The notes under the pieces are model-generated. The model worked only from the letters and a program-made list of their open reading frames with translations. It searched no databases and was not told the origin of the DNA. Of a stretch of 64,000 nucleotides of DNA, positions 44,539 to 52,848 are shown in pieces. How positions within the stretch are numbered: the stretch's first letter is position 1; each line of letters starts with the position of its first letter. A program made the position numbers and the translations under genes. The stretch lies in assembly GCF_014062345.1 (NCBI RefSeq), contig NZ_JACGLS010000002.1, positions 186,001 to 250,000 of the forward strand. The letters are read 5' to 3'. Source of the DNA: Tenacibaculum pelagium. Lineage in GTDB: Bacteria; Bacteroidota; Bacteroidia; Flavobacteriales; Flavobacteriaceae.

Positions 44539-45771
44539 ATGCAGTTTTCAGAATTACCTCTTAGTAAATCTATTTTAAAAGTACTTACAGAAGAAAGATA
44601 TCACAGACCTACTTTAGTACAAGAAAAGGTTATTCCGTTAGTATTAGAGAACAAAGATGTGATTGTTGCTGCACAAACTGGTACTGGTAAAACTGCTGCT
44701 TTTGCTTTGCCGATAATTCAGCAATTAGCAAAAGAACCAGATTCTGAAAAAGGCGAAAAGAAAATAAAAGCTTTAATTGTAAGTCCTACTCGAGAGTTAG
44801 CTATACAAATAGAAGAAAACTTTAAAACCTATAGCAAGTATACTAACCTAAGAACTACTGCAGTTTATGGTGGAATGTCTACCAAACCACAAAAAGATGT
44901 TTTAACAAAAGGTGTTGATATATTAATTGCTACCCCAGGTCGTTTTATCGATTTACACAAACAAGGAAGCATCGATTTGCATTTACTAAAAACTTTTGTT
45001 TTAGATGAAGCAGATTTAATGTTAGACATGGGCTTTATTCAGGATGTAAGAAAAATTGAAGAATTATGTCCTCGCAAAAAGCAGACTTTATTATTTTCTG
45101 CTACAATGCCAGAAAAGGTAAACGATTTAGCAAAATCAATGTTGCGAAATCCTGAAAAAGTAAACATCATTCCTACTGAAAAAACTGAGAATAATATTGG
45201 TCAGCTTTTATATTATACACCTAAAAAGAATAAAGTAGACTTGTGTTTACATCTACTACGTAATACCATTAATGGACGTATTATTATTTTTAGACGCACC
45301 AAGTTCGGTGTTGATAAGCTTGAAAAAACACTTCAAAAAAACGGATACAAAGTAACAAGTGTTCACGGAGATAAAACACAAGTGCTTCGTAACGAAGCTA
45401 TCGATCTTTTTAAAAACAACAAGGTTAATATTTTAATTGCTACCGATGTTGCTGCTCGTGGAATTGATATTAGCAAAGTAGATGCTGTTATAAATGTTGA
45501 CCTACCTAATGTCCCAGAAACTTATGTGCATAGAATTGGTAGAACTGGTAGAGCAGGAAAATCTGGAATTGCTTTTTCTTTATGTAGCGCAGATGAAACT
45601 TCTTACATAAAAGCCATTCAAGAATACACAAAAAGACCTATAAAGGTTATTGAAGATCATCCTTTTGCTTTGGTAAAGCCTAAAAAGAAAAAACAACCAA
45701 ATACCATTAGCAAGCATAAAAAAGGAAGAAAATCTGAAGCTTCTAAAAAGAAGAAAAAGCGCTGGTATTAA
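44539..45771 (+). CDS. RhlE-like DEAD-box RNA helicase
   Basis: 410 aa. Q motif (RPTLVQEKVIP), AQTGTGKTAAF (Walker A), PTRELAIQ, TPGRFIDL, DEAD motif II in VLDEADLMLDMGF, SAT, ARGIDI and HRIGRTGRAG. A short basic tail (KPKKKKQPN to the end) should bind RNA. Second helicase in the window; unlike the 23.7 kb copy it retains canonical DEAD. Confidence 0.92.
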   Translation: MQFSELPLSKSILKVLTEERYHRPTLVQEKVIPLVLENKDVIVAAQTGTGKTAAFALPIIQQLAKEPDSEKGEKKIKALIVSPTRELAIQIEENFKTYSKYTNLRTTAVYGGMSTKPQKDVLTKGVDILIATPGRFIDLHKQGSIDLHLLKTFVLDEADLMLDMGFIQDVRKIEELCPRKKQTLLFSATMPEKVNDLAKSMLRNPEKVNIIPTEKTENNIGQLLYYTPKKNKVDLCLHLLRNTINGRIIIFRRTKFGVDKLEKTLQKNGYKVTSVHGDKTQVLRNEAIDLFKNNKVNILIATDVAARGIDISKVDAVINVDLPNVPETYVHRIGRTGRAGKSGIAFSLCSADETSYIKAIQEYTKRPIKVIEDHPFALVKPKKKKQPNTISKHKKGRKSEASKKKKKRWY

Positions 45772-45843
45772 GCCTTCTATAATCTAAATTAATTATTCAA
45801 TAACAAAATATTATTGCTAAAAATCATTTCAAACCAAATATTA

Positions 45844-45861
45844 ATCGTAATATTGCAATAT
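45844..45861 (+). promoter_or_regulatory. Putative ArsR operator 1
   Basis: Contains the perfect palindrome ATATTGCAATAT (45850-45861). It shares ATCGTAATATTGC (45844-45856) with a second site at 46222-46234. Placed 13 bases before arsR, where an autorepressor would act. Confidence 0.6.
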
Positions 45862-45873
45862 AATAATTAATAG

Positions 45874-46203
45874 ATGGGAGTTACCAAATCAGAAATATTT
45901 ACGCCAGAACAAAATACAATAGCTAAAGTAGCTAAAGTTCTTGGTCATCCAGCTCGTATTGCCATTCTACAACACTTGTTTAAAATTAATACTTGTGTAT
46001 GTGGTGATTTGGTTGAAATTATTGGATTAGCACAACCTACTATTTCTCAACATTTAAAAGAGTTAAAAAATCTAGAGATCATTAAAGGAAATATTGAAGG
46101 AACTAGAGTGTGTTATTGTATTAACCAAGAAAAATGGTCAGAAATTAAATCATTATTAAACAATTTTTTAAACCTTGATAGTAATTCTAATAATTGCTGT
46201 TAA
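45874..46203 (+). CDS. arsR: ArsR/SmtB-family transcriptional repressor
   Basis: 109 aa winged helix. VLGHPARIAILQHLFKINTCVCGDLVEIIGLAQPTISQHLKELKNLEII is the ArsR core; the CVC motif (about residues 47-49) is the As(III)/metal thiolate site. Additional cysteines at RVCYC (about 89-91) and the terminal NNCC may help binding. Expected to repress its own operon until metalloid binds. First gene of arsR-DUF6428-phosphatase. Confidence 0.88.
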   Translation: MGVTKSEIFTPEQNTIAKVAKVLGHPARIAILQHLFKINTCVCGDLVEIIGLAQPTISQHLKELKNLEIIKGNIEGTRVCYCINQEKWSEIKSLLNNFLNLDSNSNNCC

Positions 46204-46221
46204 AAAAATTTAATCTTAACT

Positions 46222-46237
46222 ATCGTAATATTGCGAT
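46222..46237 (+). promoter_or_regulatory. Putative ArsR operator 2
   Basis: ATCGTAATATTGCGAT, an imperfect 16-base palindrome in the 49-base gap between arsR and the DUF6428 gene; its first 13 bases equal those of operator 1. It suggests a second ArsR-controlled promoter for the downstream genes. Confidence 0.6.
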
Positions 46238-46252
46238 TATAAAATATGTATT

Positions 46253-46720
46253 ATGAAATTATCAGAAATTAAAAATCACTTAGCATCGTTAGAAACAATT
46301 GCTTTTCAATTACCAAATGGCGAGTTAGTACCAAACCATTTTCATGTAACTGAAGTAGGAAAAATCACAAAAAACTTTATTGATTGTGGTGGAACTGTAA
46401 GAAATGAAGAAGTTGTAAACTTTCAATTATGGGAAGCGAATGACTACGATCACAGATTACATCCTGAAAAACTGGTCCATATAATTGAGTTATCAGAAAA
46501 AGTATTAAATATTCCTGATTTAAATATTGAAGTAGAATACCAAGGAAGTACAATTGGTAAATACGGATTAGATTTCGACGGAAAAAACTTTTTATTAACC
46601 ACCAAACAAACAGATTGTTTAGCAAAGTCTGAATGTGGTATTCCTTCTGAGAAACCTAGAGTAAAATTATCCGATTTACAAACTCAAGCTGCTTGCGCTC
46701 CGAACTCAGGATGCTGTTAA
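46253..46720 (+). CDS. DUF6428 family protein of ars operon
   Basis: 155 aa, soluble. Starts MKLSEIKNHLASLETIAFQLPNGELVPNHFHVTEVGKITKNFIDCGG, ends in a Cys-containing tail (AACAPNSGCC). This family regularly follows arsR in Bacteroidota; role unknown. Cys residues near 48, about 123, 128 and the GCC tail could bind As(III). 10 bases upstream of the broken phosphatase gene. Confidence 0.82.
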   Translation: MKLSEIKNHLASLETIAFQLPNGELVPNHFHVTEVGKITKNFIDCGGTVRNEEVVNFQLWEANDYDHRLHPEKLVHIIELSEKVLNIPDLNIEVEYQGSTIGKYGLDFDGKNFLLTTKQTDCLAKSECGIPSEKPRVKLSDLQTQAACAPNSGCC

Positions 46721-46730
46721 ACCTAAAAGA

Positions 46731-47357
46731 ATGGAAATAACTAAAACAACTGTCTTTTCTCAAATAGAGGAAACTATTGCAAACTTATCTATAAACATTA
46801 CTGAAGACAGGAAAAAAGTACTACAACCTTTAATAGATTATATTCAGAATGGTGTAAATAATAAAGAACTGATAAGCCTTAACTTTATTTGCACACATAA
46901 TTCTAGAAGAAGTCATTTATCACAAATATGGGCGCAAACCTTGGCGAATTATCTAAATGTACCAAATATTTATTGTTATTCTGGTGGTACGGAAGCAACG
47001 GCAATGAATATAAACGTAGTTGAGACACTCATTTAACAAGGTCTTAAAATTCAAAGCTTATCAGAAACAGCTAATCCCATTTATGCAGTAAAGTTTTCAA
47101 AAAACAAGCAACCTATAATTGGTTTTTCAAAAAAGTATGACAATGAATTTAACCCAGAAAATGATTTCTGTGCTATCATGACTTGTTCTCAAGCAGATGA
47201 AGGATGTCCTTTTATTGCTGGAGCTAACAAGAGAGTTCCAATTACTTATGAAGACCCAAAAGTATTTGACAACACACCGTTAGAGAAAGAAAAATATACT
47301 GAGCGAAGTTTAGAAATAGCTTCTGAAATGCTATACGTTTTTAAATCTATTAAATAG
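46731..47357 (+). pseudogene. Arsenate reductase / low-molecular-weight phosphatase gene broken by one nonsense codon
   Basis: The frame from ATG 46731 to TAG 47357 is 209 codons, intact except for TAA at 47034-47036 (codon 102). N-terminal part has the phosphatase loop CTHNSRRS (CX5R) at about 54-61 and CYSGGTEATAMN. After the stop the same frame continues normally (GLKIQSLSETANPIYAVKFSKNKQPIIGFSKK, DFCAIMTCSQADEGCPFIAGANKRVP) to the end, so a single recent nonsense change is the simplest explanation. The product would have served As(V) reduction or tyrosine dephosphorylation. A truncated 101-aa protein is possible but would lack the second half. Confidence 0.8.
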
Positions 47358-47379
47358 CCTCCGGCTATTTAATAGATTT
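47343..47379 (+). terminator. Terminator of the ars remnant operon
   Basis: 17-bp perfect stem AAATCTATTAAATAGCC / GGCTATTTAATAGATTT, loop TCC, overlapping the TAG of the pseudogene; followed by an imperfect T-rich stretch. Confidence 0.75.
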
Positions 47380-47408
47380 ATATTTGTTTAGTAAGTGTAC
47401 ATACCAAA

Positions 47409-48038
47409 CTACCCTTTATATTTCATTGGTAAATGCACCACTTTTTTAGTTTCGAAGAAGTCTTCTTCATAAAAACTTGGTAAATCATAAATAGTAGCAG
47501 AAGTATATTTTGCTAACTCTTCAGATAAGTCACCTCCTTTTAAATACAATATCCCATTTTTTAAATCGTGATTTTGCTTTTTTGCAATTTTACCTTTATT
47601 CCAACGAACAAAAGTTTCCATTTGAGCAACCGCTCTACTTACAATAAAGTCGTACGTATCTTTTACTTCTTCAACACGACCATGCGTAGTTTTTACGTTT
47701 TCTAACCCTAATCCTTCAGCTACTTCATTTACAACTTTTATCTTCTTACCAATAGAATCAACTAAATGAAATTGTACTTCAGGAAATAAAATTGCCAACG
47801 GAATTCCAGGAAAACCTCCTCCTGTACCAACATCCATTACTTTAGCTCCAGATTTAAATTCCATCACTTTAGCAATACCTAAAGAATGTAATACATGTCG
47901 TAAGTATAACTCATCTATATCCTTACGAGAAACCACATTAATTTTCAAGTTCCAATCTTTATACAGTTCTTGTAATTTAGAGAACTGTTCAATTTGAGTT
48001 TCCGTTAAATTCGGAAAGTATTTAAGTATGATTTCCAT
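47409..48038 (-). CDS. rsmG: 16S rRNA (guanine-527-N7)-methyltransferase RsmG
   Basis: 209 aa from the ATG at 48036-48038 (MEIILKYFPNLTE); an in-frame ATG 21 bases upstream is less likely. SAM-binding motif VMDVGTGGGFPGIPLAILFP and KIKVVNEVAEGLGL, NVVSRKDIDELYLRHVLHSL are diagnostic. Methylates G527 in the 530 loop; loss gives low-level streptomycin resistance in other bacteria. Promoter element TATTTTTG (minus) at 48057-48064. Confidence 0.93.
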   Translation of the reverse strand: MEIILKYFPNLTETQIEQFSKLQELYKDWNLKINVVSRKDIDELYLRHVLHSLGIAKVMEFKSGAKVMDVGTGGGFPGIPLAILFPEVQFHLVDSIGKKIKVVNEVAEGLGLENVKTTHGRVEEVKDTYDFIVSRAVAQMETFVRWNKGKIAKKQNHDLKNGILYLKGGDLSEELAKYTSATIYDLPSFYEEDFFETKKVVHLPMKYKG

Positions 48039-48056
48039 AAAATTGTTAGTAAGCTG

Positions 48057-48064
48057 CAAAAATA
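48057..48064 (-). promoter_or_regulatory. rsmG promoter
   Basis: Minus-strand TATTTTTG fits TAnnTTTG, 18 bases before the chosen rsmG start and after the alternative upstream ATG (48059), which supports the shorter start. Confidence 0.55.
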
Positions 48065-48131
48065 GTTAAATGTTAACAAACAATTCCTAACAAAAACTGA
48101 CGTTTATCATAAAAAGCAACCGTAAAAAGTA

Positions 48132-48139
48132 TATTTTTG
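48132..48139 (+). promoter_or_regulatory. Promoter of the desaturase gene
   Basis: TATTTTTG fits TAnnTTTG, ending 19 bases before the ATG at 48159. Confidence 0.6.
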
Positions 48140-48158
48140 CCGTTCAAATAAACAACAA

Positions 48159-49250
48159 ATGAAGACAATTAACTTCTCAAGAATAGACAACGCTAAGTTT
48201 TTTAGAACTCTAAACAAGCGCGTTAACACATATTTTAAAGAAAATAACATTAATCGTACTGGTAACTGGAAGCTATATTCTAAAGCCATTATTATGTTTG
48301 CTATATTTTTAGTTCCATTCATCTTAATTTTAACTGTTGACATGTCTCAATGGATTAAACTAGCACTTACTGTTTTAATGGGTGTTGGTATGGCTGGAGT
48401 TGGAATGAATGTAATGCATGATGCAAACCATGAATCTTTTTCGAAAAGAAAATGGGTAAATAAATTAATGGGAAGTAGCATTTATATTTTAGCTGGTAAC
48501 GTATACAACTGGAAAGTACAGCATAATGTATTACACCATACATATACCAATATTCAAGAACATGATGAAGATATTGATGCTGGGAGAATTATTCGTTTTT
48601 CTAAACACGCACAATGGTTATGGATTCATAAATTTCAAAAATATTATTCGATATTCTTATATGGTTTACTAACTATAAACTGGGCAATTACTACCGATTT
48701 TAAACAAATGCATACGTATTTAAAAAGAAAACTATCTTATGGTGAATTCCCAAATCCTGCAACAGAATGGACAAAGTTGGTTATTTCTAAAGTAGCCTAC
48801 TATGCACTTTGGATTGTTTTACCAATTGCAGTTATGAATATTGCTTGGTGGAAAGTTTTAATCGGATTTTTTGTAATGCACTATACAGCAGGTATCATTT
48901 TAAGTGTTGTTTTTCAATTAGCGCATATTGTACCAAAAACAGAAATGCCATTACCAGATAAAGATGGTAACATGAAAAATACTTGGGCAATACACCAATT
49001 ATACACCACCTCTAATTTCGCACCAAAAAATTGGTTAGTTAACTTTTATACTGGTGGATTAAATCATCAAGTAGAACATCATATTTTCCCACATATTTCT
49101 CATGTTCACTACGATAAATTAGCGAAGATTGTTAAAGAAACTGCTAAGGAGTTCAATTTACCTTATCATGAATATCAAACAACTAGAAGAGCTATTATCG
49201 AACACTTTAAGCATTTAGCTGAGTTAGGGAAAAAACCTCAACTAGCGTAA
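48159..49250 (+). CDS. Membrane fatty-acid desaturase, front-end-like (QVEHH)
   Basis: 363 aa. Three histidine boxes of membrane di-iron desaturases: HDANH (about 86-90), HNVLHH (about 122-127) and HQVEHH (about 294-299). The Q in the third box is the hallmark of front-end (delta-5/6-type) desaturases, though there is no fused cytochrome b5 domain. Four to six hydrophobic helices. Probably introduces a double bond into membrane acyl chains, useful in cold seawater. Regiospecificity unproven. Confidence 0.87.
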   Translation: MKTINFSRIDNAKFFRTLNKRVNTYFKENNINRTGNWKLYSKAIIMFAIFLVPFILILTVDMSQWIKLALTVLMGVGMAGVGMNVMHDANHESFSKRKWVNKLMGSSIYILAGNVYNWKVQHNVLHHTYTNIQEHDEDIDAGRIIRFSKHAQWLWIHKFQKYYSIFLYGLLTINWAITTDFKQMHTYLKRKLSYGEFPNPATEWTKLVISKVAYYALWIVLPIAVMNIAWWKVLIGFFVMHYTAGIILSVVFQLAHIVPKTEMPLPDKDGNMKNTWAIHQLYTTSNFAPKNWLVNFYTGGLNHQVEHHIFPHISHVHYDKLAKIVKETAKEFNLPYHEYQTTRRAIIEHFKHLAELGKKPQLA

Positions 49251-49276
49251 ACAACAACACACTATACAACACACAA

Positions 49277-50464
49277 ATGTCACAACAATTATCAGACAGA
49301 ATTAACAGTTTACCTGTTTCACAAACTTTAGCTATGGCAGCTAAAGCAAGAGAATTAAAAGCAGAAGGTAGAGACATTATTAGTTTAAGTTTAGGAGAAC
49401 CAGATTTTAACACTCCTGATTTTATTAAAGATGCCGCTGTCGAAGCAATTAATCAAGATTATAATTCTTATACTCCTGTTGATGGATATGTAGAATTAAA
49501 AGAAGCTATTTGCGAGAAGTTTAAGCGCGATAACAACTTAACGTATGCTCCAAATCAAATTGTTGTTTCAACAGGTGCAAAACAATCAATTGCAAATGTT
49601 GCACAGGTTTTATTAAATCCAGGTGATGAAATTTTATTACCTGCTCCATATTGGGTAAGTTATTCTGCTATTGCAACTTTATGTGAAGCTAAATACGTAG
49701 AAATTCCTTCATCAATTGATAATGATTTTAAAATCACTCCTGAGCAATTAGAAGCTGCAATTACGCCTAAAACAAAAATGATTTTTTTCAACTCACCGAA
49801 TAACCCAAGTGGATCTATTTATAGTGAAGAAGAATACAGAGCATTAGCTAAAGTTTTAGAAAAGCATCCTAATATTTATATTTTATCAGACGAAATTTAC
49901 GAGCACATTAACTACGGTACAAAACCGTTTAGTTTTGCTGCTATCGAAAATATGTACGATCGTACCATTACTGTAAACGGATTAGCAAAAGCATTTGCGA
50001 TGACAGGTTGGAGAATTGGTTTTATCGGTGCTCCACAATGGATTGCTAAAGCTTGTACTAAAATGCAAGGTCAAATTACATCTGGAACAAACTGTATCGC
50101 ACAACGTGCTGCAATTACTGCTGTAAAAGCAGCTCCTGAAAAAGTACAATACATGGTTGATGAGTTTAAAACTCGTAGAAACCTTGTTTTAGATTTATTA
50201 GGAAAAATTGATGGATTCAAATTAAATGTACCAGAAGGTGCTTTTTATATTTTTCCAGATATCTCTGCTTTTTTCGGAAAAACAATTAAAGGCAAAGAAA
50301 TTAAAAACGCTAGCGATTTTTCTATGCTTTTATTAGAAGAAGCAAACGTAGCTACAGTTACTGGTGAAGCTTTTGGGGCTCCAGATTGTATTCGTATGTC
50401 TTATGCTGCTTCTGAATTACAATTACGTGAAGCTATTAAAAGAATAAAAGAAGTTTTAAGTTAG
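49277..50464 (+). CDS. aspC: Class I/II PLP-dependent aminotransferase, aspartate aminotransferase type
   Basis: 395 aa, typical length. Starts with SLSLGEPDFNTPDFI, has FNSPNNPSG (phosphate and dicarboxylate-binding loop region), LSDEIYEHINYG (Asp contacting PLP), and NGLAKAFAMTGWRIGF with the Schiff-base Lys. Transfers amino groups between aspartate and 2-oxoglutarate; related prephenate activity is possible. Only 26 bases after the desaturase gene. Confidence 0.88.
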   Translation: MSQQLSDRINSLPVSQTLAMAAKARELKAEGRDIISLSLGEPDFNTPDFIKDAAVEAINQDYNSYTPVDGYVELKEAICEKFKRDNNLTYAPNQIVVSTGAKQSIANVAQVLLNPGDEILLPAPYWVSYSAIATLCEAKYVEIPSSIDNDFKITPEQLEAAITPKTKMIFFNSPNNPSGSIYSEEEYRALAKVLEKHPNIYILSDEIYEHINYGTKPFSFAAIENMYDRTITVNGLAKAFAMTGWRIGFIGAPQWIAKACTKMQGQITSGTNCIAQRAAITAVKAAPEKVQYMVDEFKTRRNLVLDLLGKIDGFKLNVPEGAFYIFPDISAFFGKTIKGKEIKNASDFSMLLLEEANVATVTGEAFGAPDCIRMSYAASELQLREAIKRIKEVLS

Positions 50465-50485
50465 ATTTATAACTCACTTCATACC

Positions 50486-50517
50486 AAAACTCACTGTTTA
50501 TGCAGTGAGTTTTTTGT
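50486..50517 (+). terminator. Terminator after the aminotransferase
   Basis: Stem AACTCACTG / CAGTGAGTT around TTTATG, followed by TTTTTTG. Confidence 0.85.
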
Positions 50518-50518
50518 T

Positions 50519-50734
50519 TTAAAAAACTAAAGCGACTAATACTAATGCGAACATTGAAACTTTTAAAATAGTACCTGTTTCACTATATATTTTCGAGCTA
50601 TCCTTTTTTAAGCGACTCTTTACTCTTGATAAAGATTGGGCTTTTATTGACAGAATACTCTGACGTATTTCTTGTTTGTAACTTGATGTTAAAATTCCCC
50701 TTTCTAAAACTAAATTATTTGCTATTGATTTCAT
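50519..50734 (-). CDS. Small tail-anchored hypothetical protein
   Basis: 71 aa: a polar, basic N-terminal portion (MKSIANNLVLERGIL, KSRLKKDSSK) and one hydrophobic C-terminal helix (about 53-71, ILKVSMFALVLVALVF). Not recognised. The frame is clean, with no longer overlapping gene, and the terminator-like hairpin upstream at 50778-50809 marks the end of the previous transcript. Its own promoter is not obvious; expression through the hairpin is possible. Confidence 0.5.
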   Translation of the reverse strand: MKSIANNLVLERGILTSSYKQEIRQSILSIKAQSLSRVKSRLKKDSSKIYSETGTILKVSMFALVLVALVF

Positions 50735-50777
50735 GATTATTGGTTTAATTGATTACATCTATTCGACGGCTATCAAT

Positions 50778-50809
50778 AAAAAATGTTACATCGCTTTTAA
50801 GATGTAACA
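50778..50809 (-). terminator. Terminator or attenuator after the retropepsin gene
   Basis: Minus-strand stem TGTTACATC / GATGTAACA with an 8-base loop, followed by six T. It is 140 bases past the protease stop and 44 bases before the 71-aa ORF. A further GATGTAA at 50753-50759 (minus) could form an alternative pairing with its TTACATC arm. Confidence 0.6.
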
Positions 50810-50948
50810 CACAATAAATCAATCAGAAAAACAATAATAAAATCATCAATAACACAGTGAAATCAGTTTACTGAAATCGGTTAAAAAATCGAAAACACAG
50901 CTACTTTTTACAGTAAATTTTAACAATATTTAACTAAAAAAGCTAGAT

Positions 50949-51431
50949 TTAAAATGGCACTTTAATCAACTTTTTACGCTTTTTCTTCTTTAATTTTTTC
51001 AAATACAATACTTTTTTATCATAATCGATAAATGCTTTTCCAGCTTCTAAAATATCTGCACCTATAATTCCATCAACCTTTTCGGCATCATGTTGTGTTA
51101 ATGCAGTATTTACATGCGACAAGTCAAATAAAACTAAATTACATTGGTTAGTAGACCATTTACCAATTTTTAAAGAATTATTGTCAGATTTTTGAGTTTC
51201 CATATCAGTAGCTCCTGCTCCAGCAGCTTTTACTTCACTTTCTTCCGAAATCAACTTAAAGTGTTCAATTAAATCTAAACCTACGCAAGAATTTGAAGCG
51301 CCAGTATCTAAAATAAACTTTCCTTTTACCTCATTAATCTCTGCATTTAATTCTAAATGATTTGTTATGATCTTTTTAAGTTTTATTTTTATGTACTTCT
51401 TTTTTCGTAATACTTTTTTCAAACTTGCCAT
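50949..51431 (-). CDS. Retropepsin-like aspartyl protease
   Basis: 160 aa, one retropepsin domain; no signal peptide. Active-site DTGASNSCVG at about 42-51 and the later hydrophobic-glycine motif VDGIIGADIL (about 118-127) pair as in the family. Both ends are strongly lysine rich (N-term KKVLRKKKYIKIKLKK; C-term LKKLKKKKRKKLIK). Cytosolic or membrane-surface; substrate unknown. Divergent from tatD with overlapping 5' ends. Confidence 0.82.
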   Translation of the reverse strand: MASLKKVLRKKKYIKIKLKKIITNHLELNAEINEVKGKFILDTGASNSCVGLDLIEHFKLISEESEVKAAGAGATDMETQKSDNNSLKIGKWSTNQCNLVLFDLSHVNTALTQHDAEKVDGIIGADILEAGKAFIDYDKKVLYLKKLKKKKRKKLIKVPF

Positions 51432-51437
51432 TTCTCG

Positions 51438-51445
51438 TACTTTTG
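51438..51445 (+). promoter_or_regulatory. tatD promoter -7 element
   Basis: TACTTTTG fits TAnnTTTG, 24 bases before the chosen tatD ATG and immediately beside the start codon of the divergent protease gene. Confidence 0.6.
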
Positions 51446-51469
51446 CTTGCTGTAAATATACAGCAATTA

Positions 51470-52234
51470 ATGATTACAGATACCCACACACATTTATACT
51501 CAGAGCAGTTTGATGAAGATAGAAATGAAATGATGCAACGAGCAAAAGAAACAGGAGTTCAACGTTTTTTTATTCCAGCAATCGATAGTTCGTATACGAA
51601 TCGCATGTTCGATTTAGAAAAAAACTATCCGAATGATGTGTTTTTAATGATGGGCTTACACCCTACTTCTGTTAAAGAAAATTACAAAGAAGAATTGGCT
51701 CATGTAAAAGAATGGATCGATAAACGTAATTTTTATGCCATTGGCGAAATTGGAATCGATTTATACTGGGATAAAACATTTTTACCGCAACAGCAAGAAG
51801 CTTTTAGAACTCAAATACAATGGGCTAAAGAAAAAAAACTACCAATTGTAATTCATTGTCGTGACGCTTTTGATGAGATTTTTGAAGTACTAGAAACTGA
51901 AAAAAGTGATGATTTATTCGGAATTTTTCACTGTTTTACCGGAACTTTAGAACAAGCTAAAAAAGCAATTTCTTATAATATGAAATTAGGAATTGGTGGA
52001 GTTGCTACTTTTAAAAATGGTAAGATTGATAAATTTTTAAACGAAATAAACATTAAACATATTGTTTTAGAAACTGACTCACCTTATTTAGCCCCTACAC
52101 CATATAGAGGAAAACGAAATGAAAGCTCTTACATAACTAATGTTGTAGATAAATTAGTTGATATTTATGGTTTAACTTTCGAAGAAATTTCGGAAATTAC
52201 TACTCAGAATTCTAAAGAAGTATTTGGTGTTTAA
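51470..52234 (+). CDS. tatD: TatD-family metal-dependent hydrolase
   Basis: 254 aa from the ATG at 51470 (MITDTHTHLYSEQFD), which puts the metal-binding DTHTH at the N-terminus as in the family; the upstream ATG at 51425 would lie on the other side of the promoter. Further motifs: GEIGIDLYW, IHCRDAF, HCFTGT, ETDSPYLAP. Probably a DNase or quality-control nuclease in the cytosol. Ends just inside the next gene. Confidence 0.9.
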   Translation: MITDTHTHLYSEQFDEDRNEMMQRAKETGVQRFFIPAIDSSYTNRMFDLEKNYPNDVFLMMGLHPTSVKENYKEELAHVKEWIDKRNFYAIGEIGIDLYWDKTFLPQQQEAFRTQIQWAKEKKLPIVIHCRDAFDEIFEVLETEKSDDLFGIFHCFTGTLEQAKKAISYNMKLGIGGVATFKNGKIDKFLNEINIKHIVLETDSPYLAPTPYRGKRNESSYITNVVDKLVDIYGLTFEEISEITTQNSKEVFGV

Positions 52235-52847
52235 AAAATTCCTTCCTCAAGACTTAATATTTTTAGTTGTAATTTTAATTGTTATCGCTTTTACTTTCTC
52301 AAACAAAAATGTTCTACCTCTTTATAACCAGCTAAATAAAAAAGAAATAAAAACTGTAGGTTTTATAAAAAAACTATCTTCTATTAAAACAAGAAAATAC
52401 GTTGAATATAAATACTCCGTTCGAGGTAAAACCTATAATAATTCTCAACAAATAAATAGAGATGAGTATAACAATTTGTTAAATTTAAACTTTTATCCTA
52501 TTGTTTATCATAATATCAACCCAGAAGTAAGCAAACTTCTCACCTCTGACAAACCTCTTTTACCAGAAAAATTAATAAGTGAAGGTGTTTTAATTAATGG
52601 TAAAATCATTAATATTTTGGAAGGGCATAAACCATATATAGATTTTTATATTGATTATATGTTTGAAAAGGAAAATTATTCATTTAGAACAAAGCTACAT
52701 CAAGACAGTTTGAATTGTGGTACTTTAGAAAAATGCAGAAAAAACAAAGTTATTAAACTTAAAATTTCGAAAGAGTATCCTTTTTTTAATAATTTATATT
52801 TTAAAAGTAGAGATAGGCAAAAAAGAAGGTTTCAACATTTAGATTAA
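52224..52847 (+). CDS. Hypothetical membrane-anchored protein, non-ATG start
   Basis: About 207 aa. No ATG is available: the frame opens with TTG (52224) or GTG (52227), overlapping tatD's stop. N-terminal helix (about 9-27), then a soluble, mostly beta domain (with KYVEYKYSVRGKTYNNSQQINRDEYNNL) that reads like a duplicated DUF3592-type unit, the second half starting near KLISEGVLINGKIINI. Function unknown. Likely co-transcribed with tatD and ogt. Confidence 0.6.
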   Translation: MVFKKFLPQDLIFLVVILIVIAFTFSNKNVLPLYNQLNKKEIKTVGFIKKLSSIKTRKYVEYKYSVRGKTYNNSQQINRDEYNNLLNLNFYPIVYHNINPEVSKLLTSDKPLLPEKLISEGVLINGKIINILEGHKPYIDFYIDYMFEKENYSFRTKLHQDSLNCGTLEKCRKNKVIKLKISKEYPFFNNLYFKSRDRQKRRFQHLD

Positions 52848-52848
52848 T

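Noticed and set aside
46731..47036. Intact 101-aa protein
   Set aside because: The frame continues in a family-typical way after the stop to codon 209, so it is better described as a gene broken by a nonsense codon than as a complete short protein.
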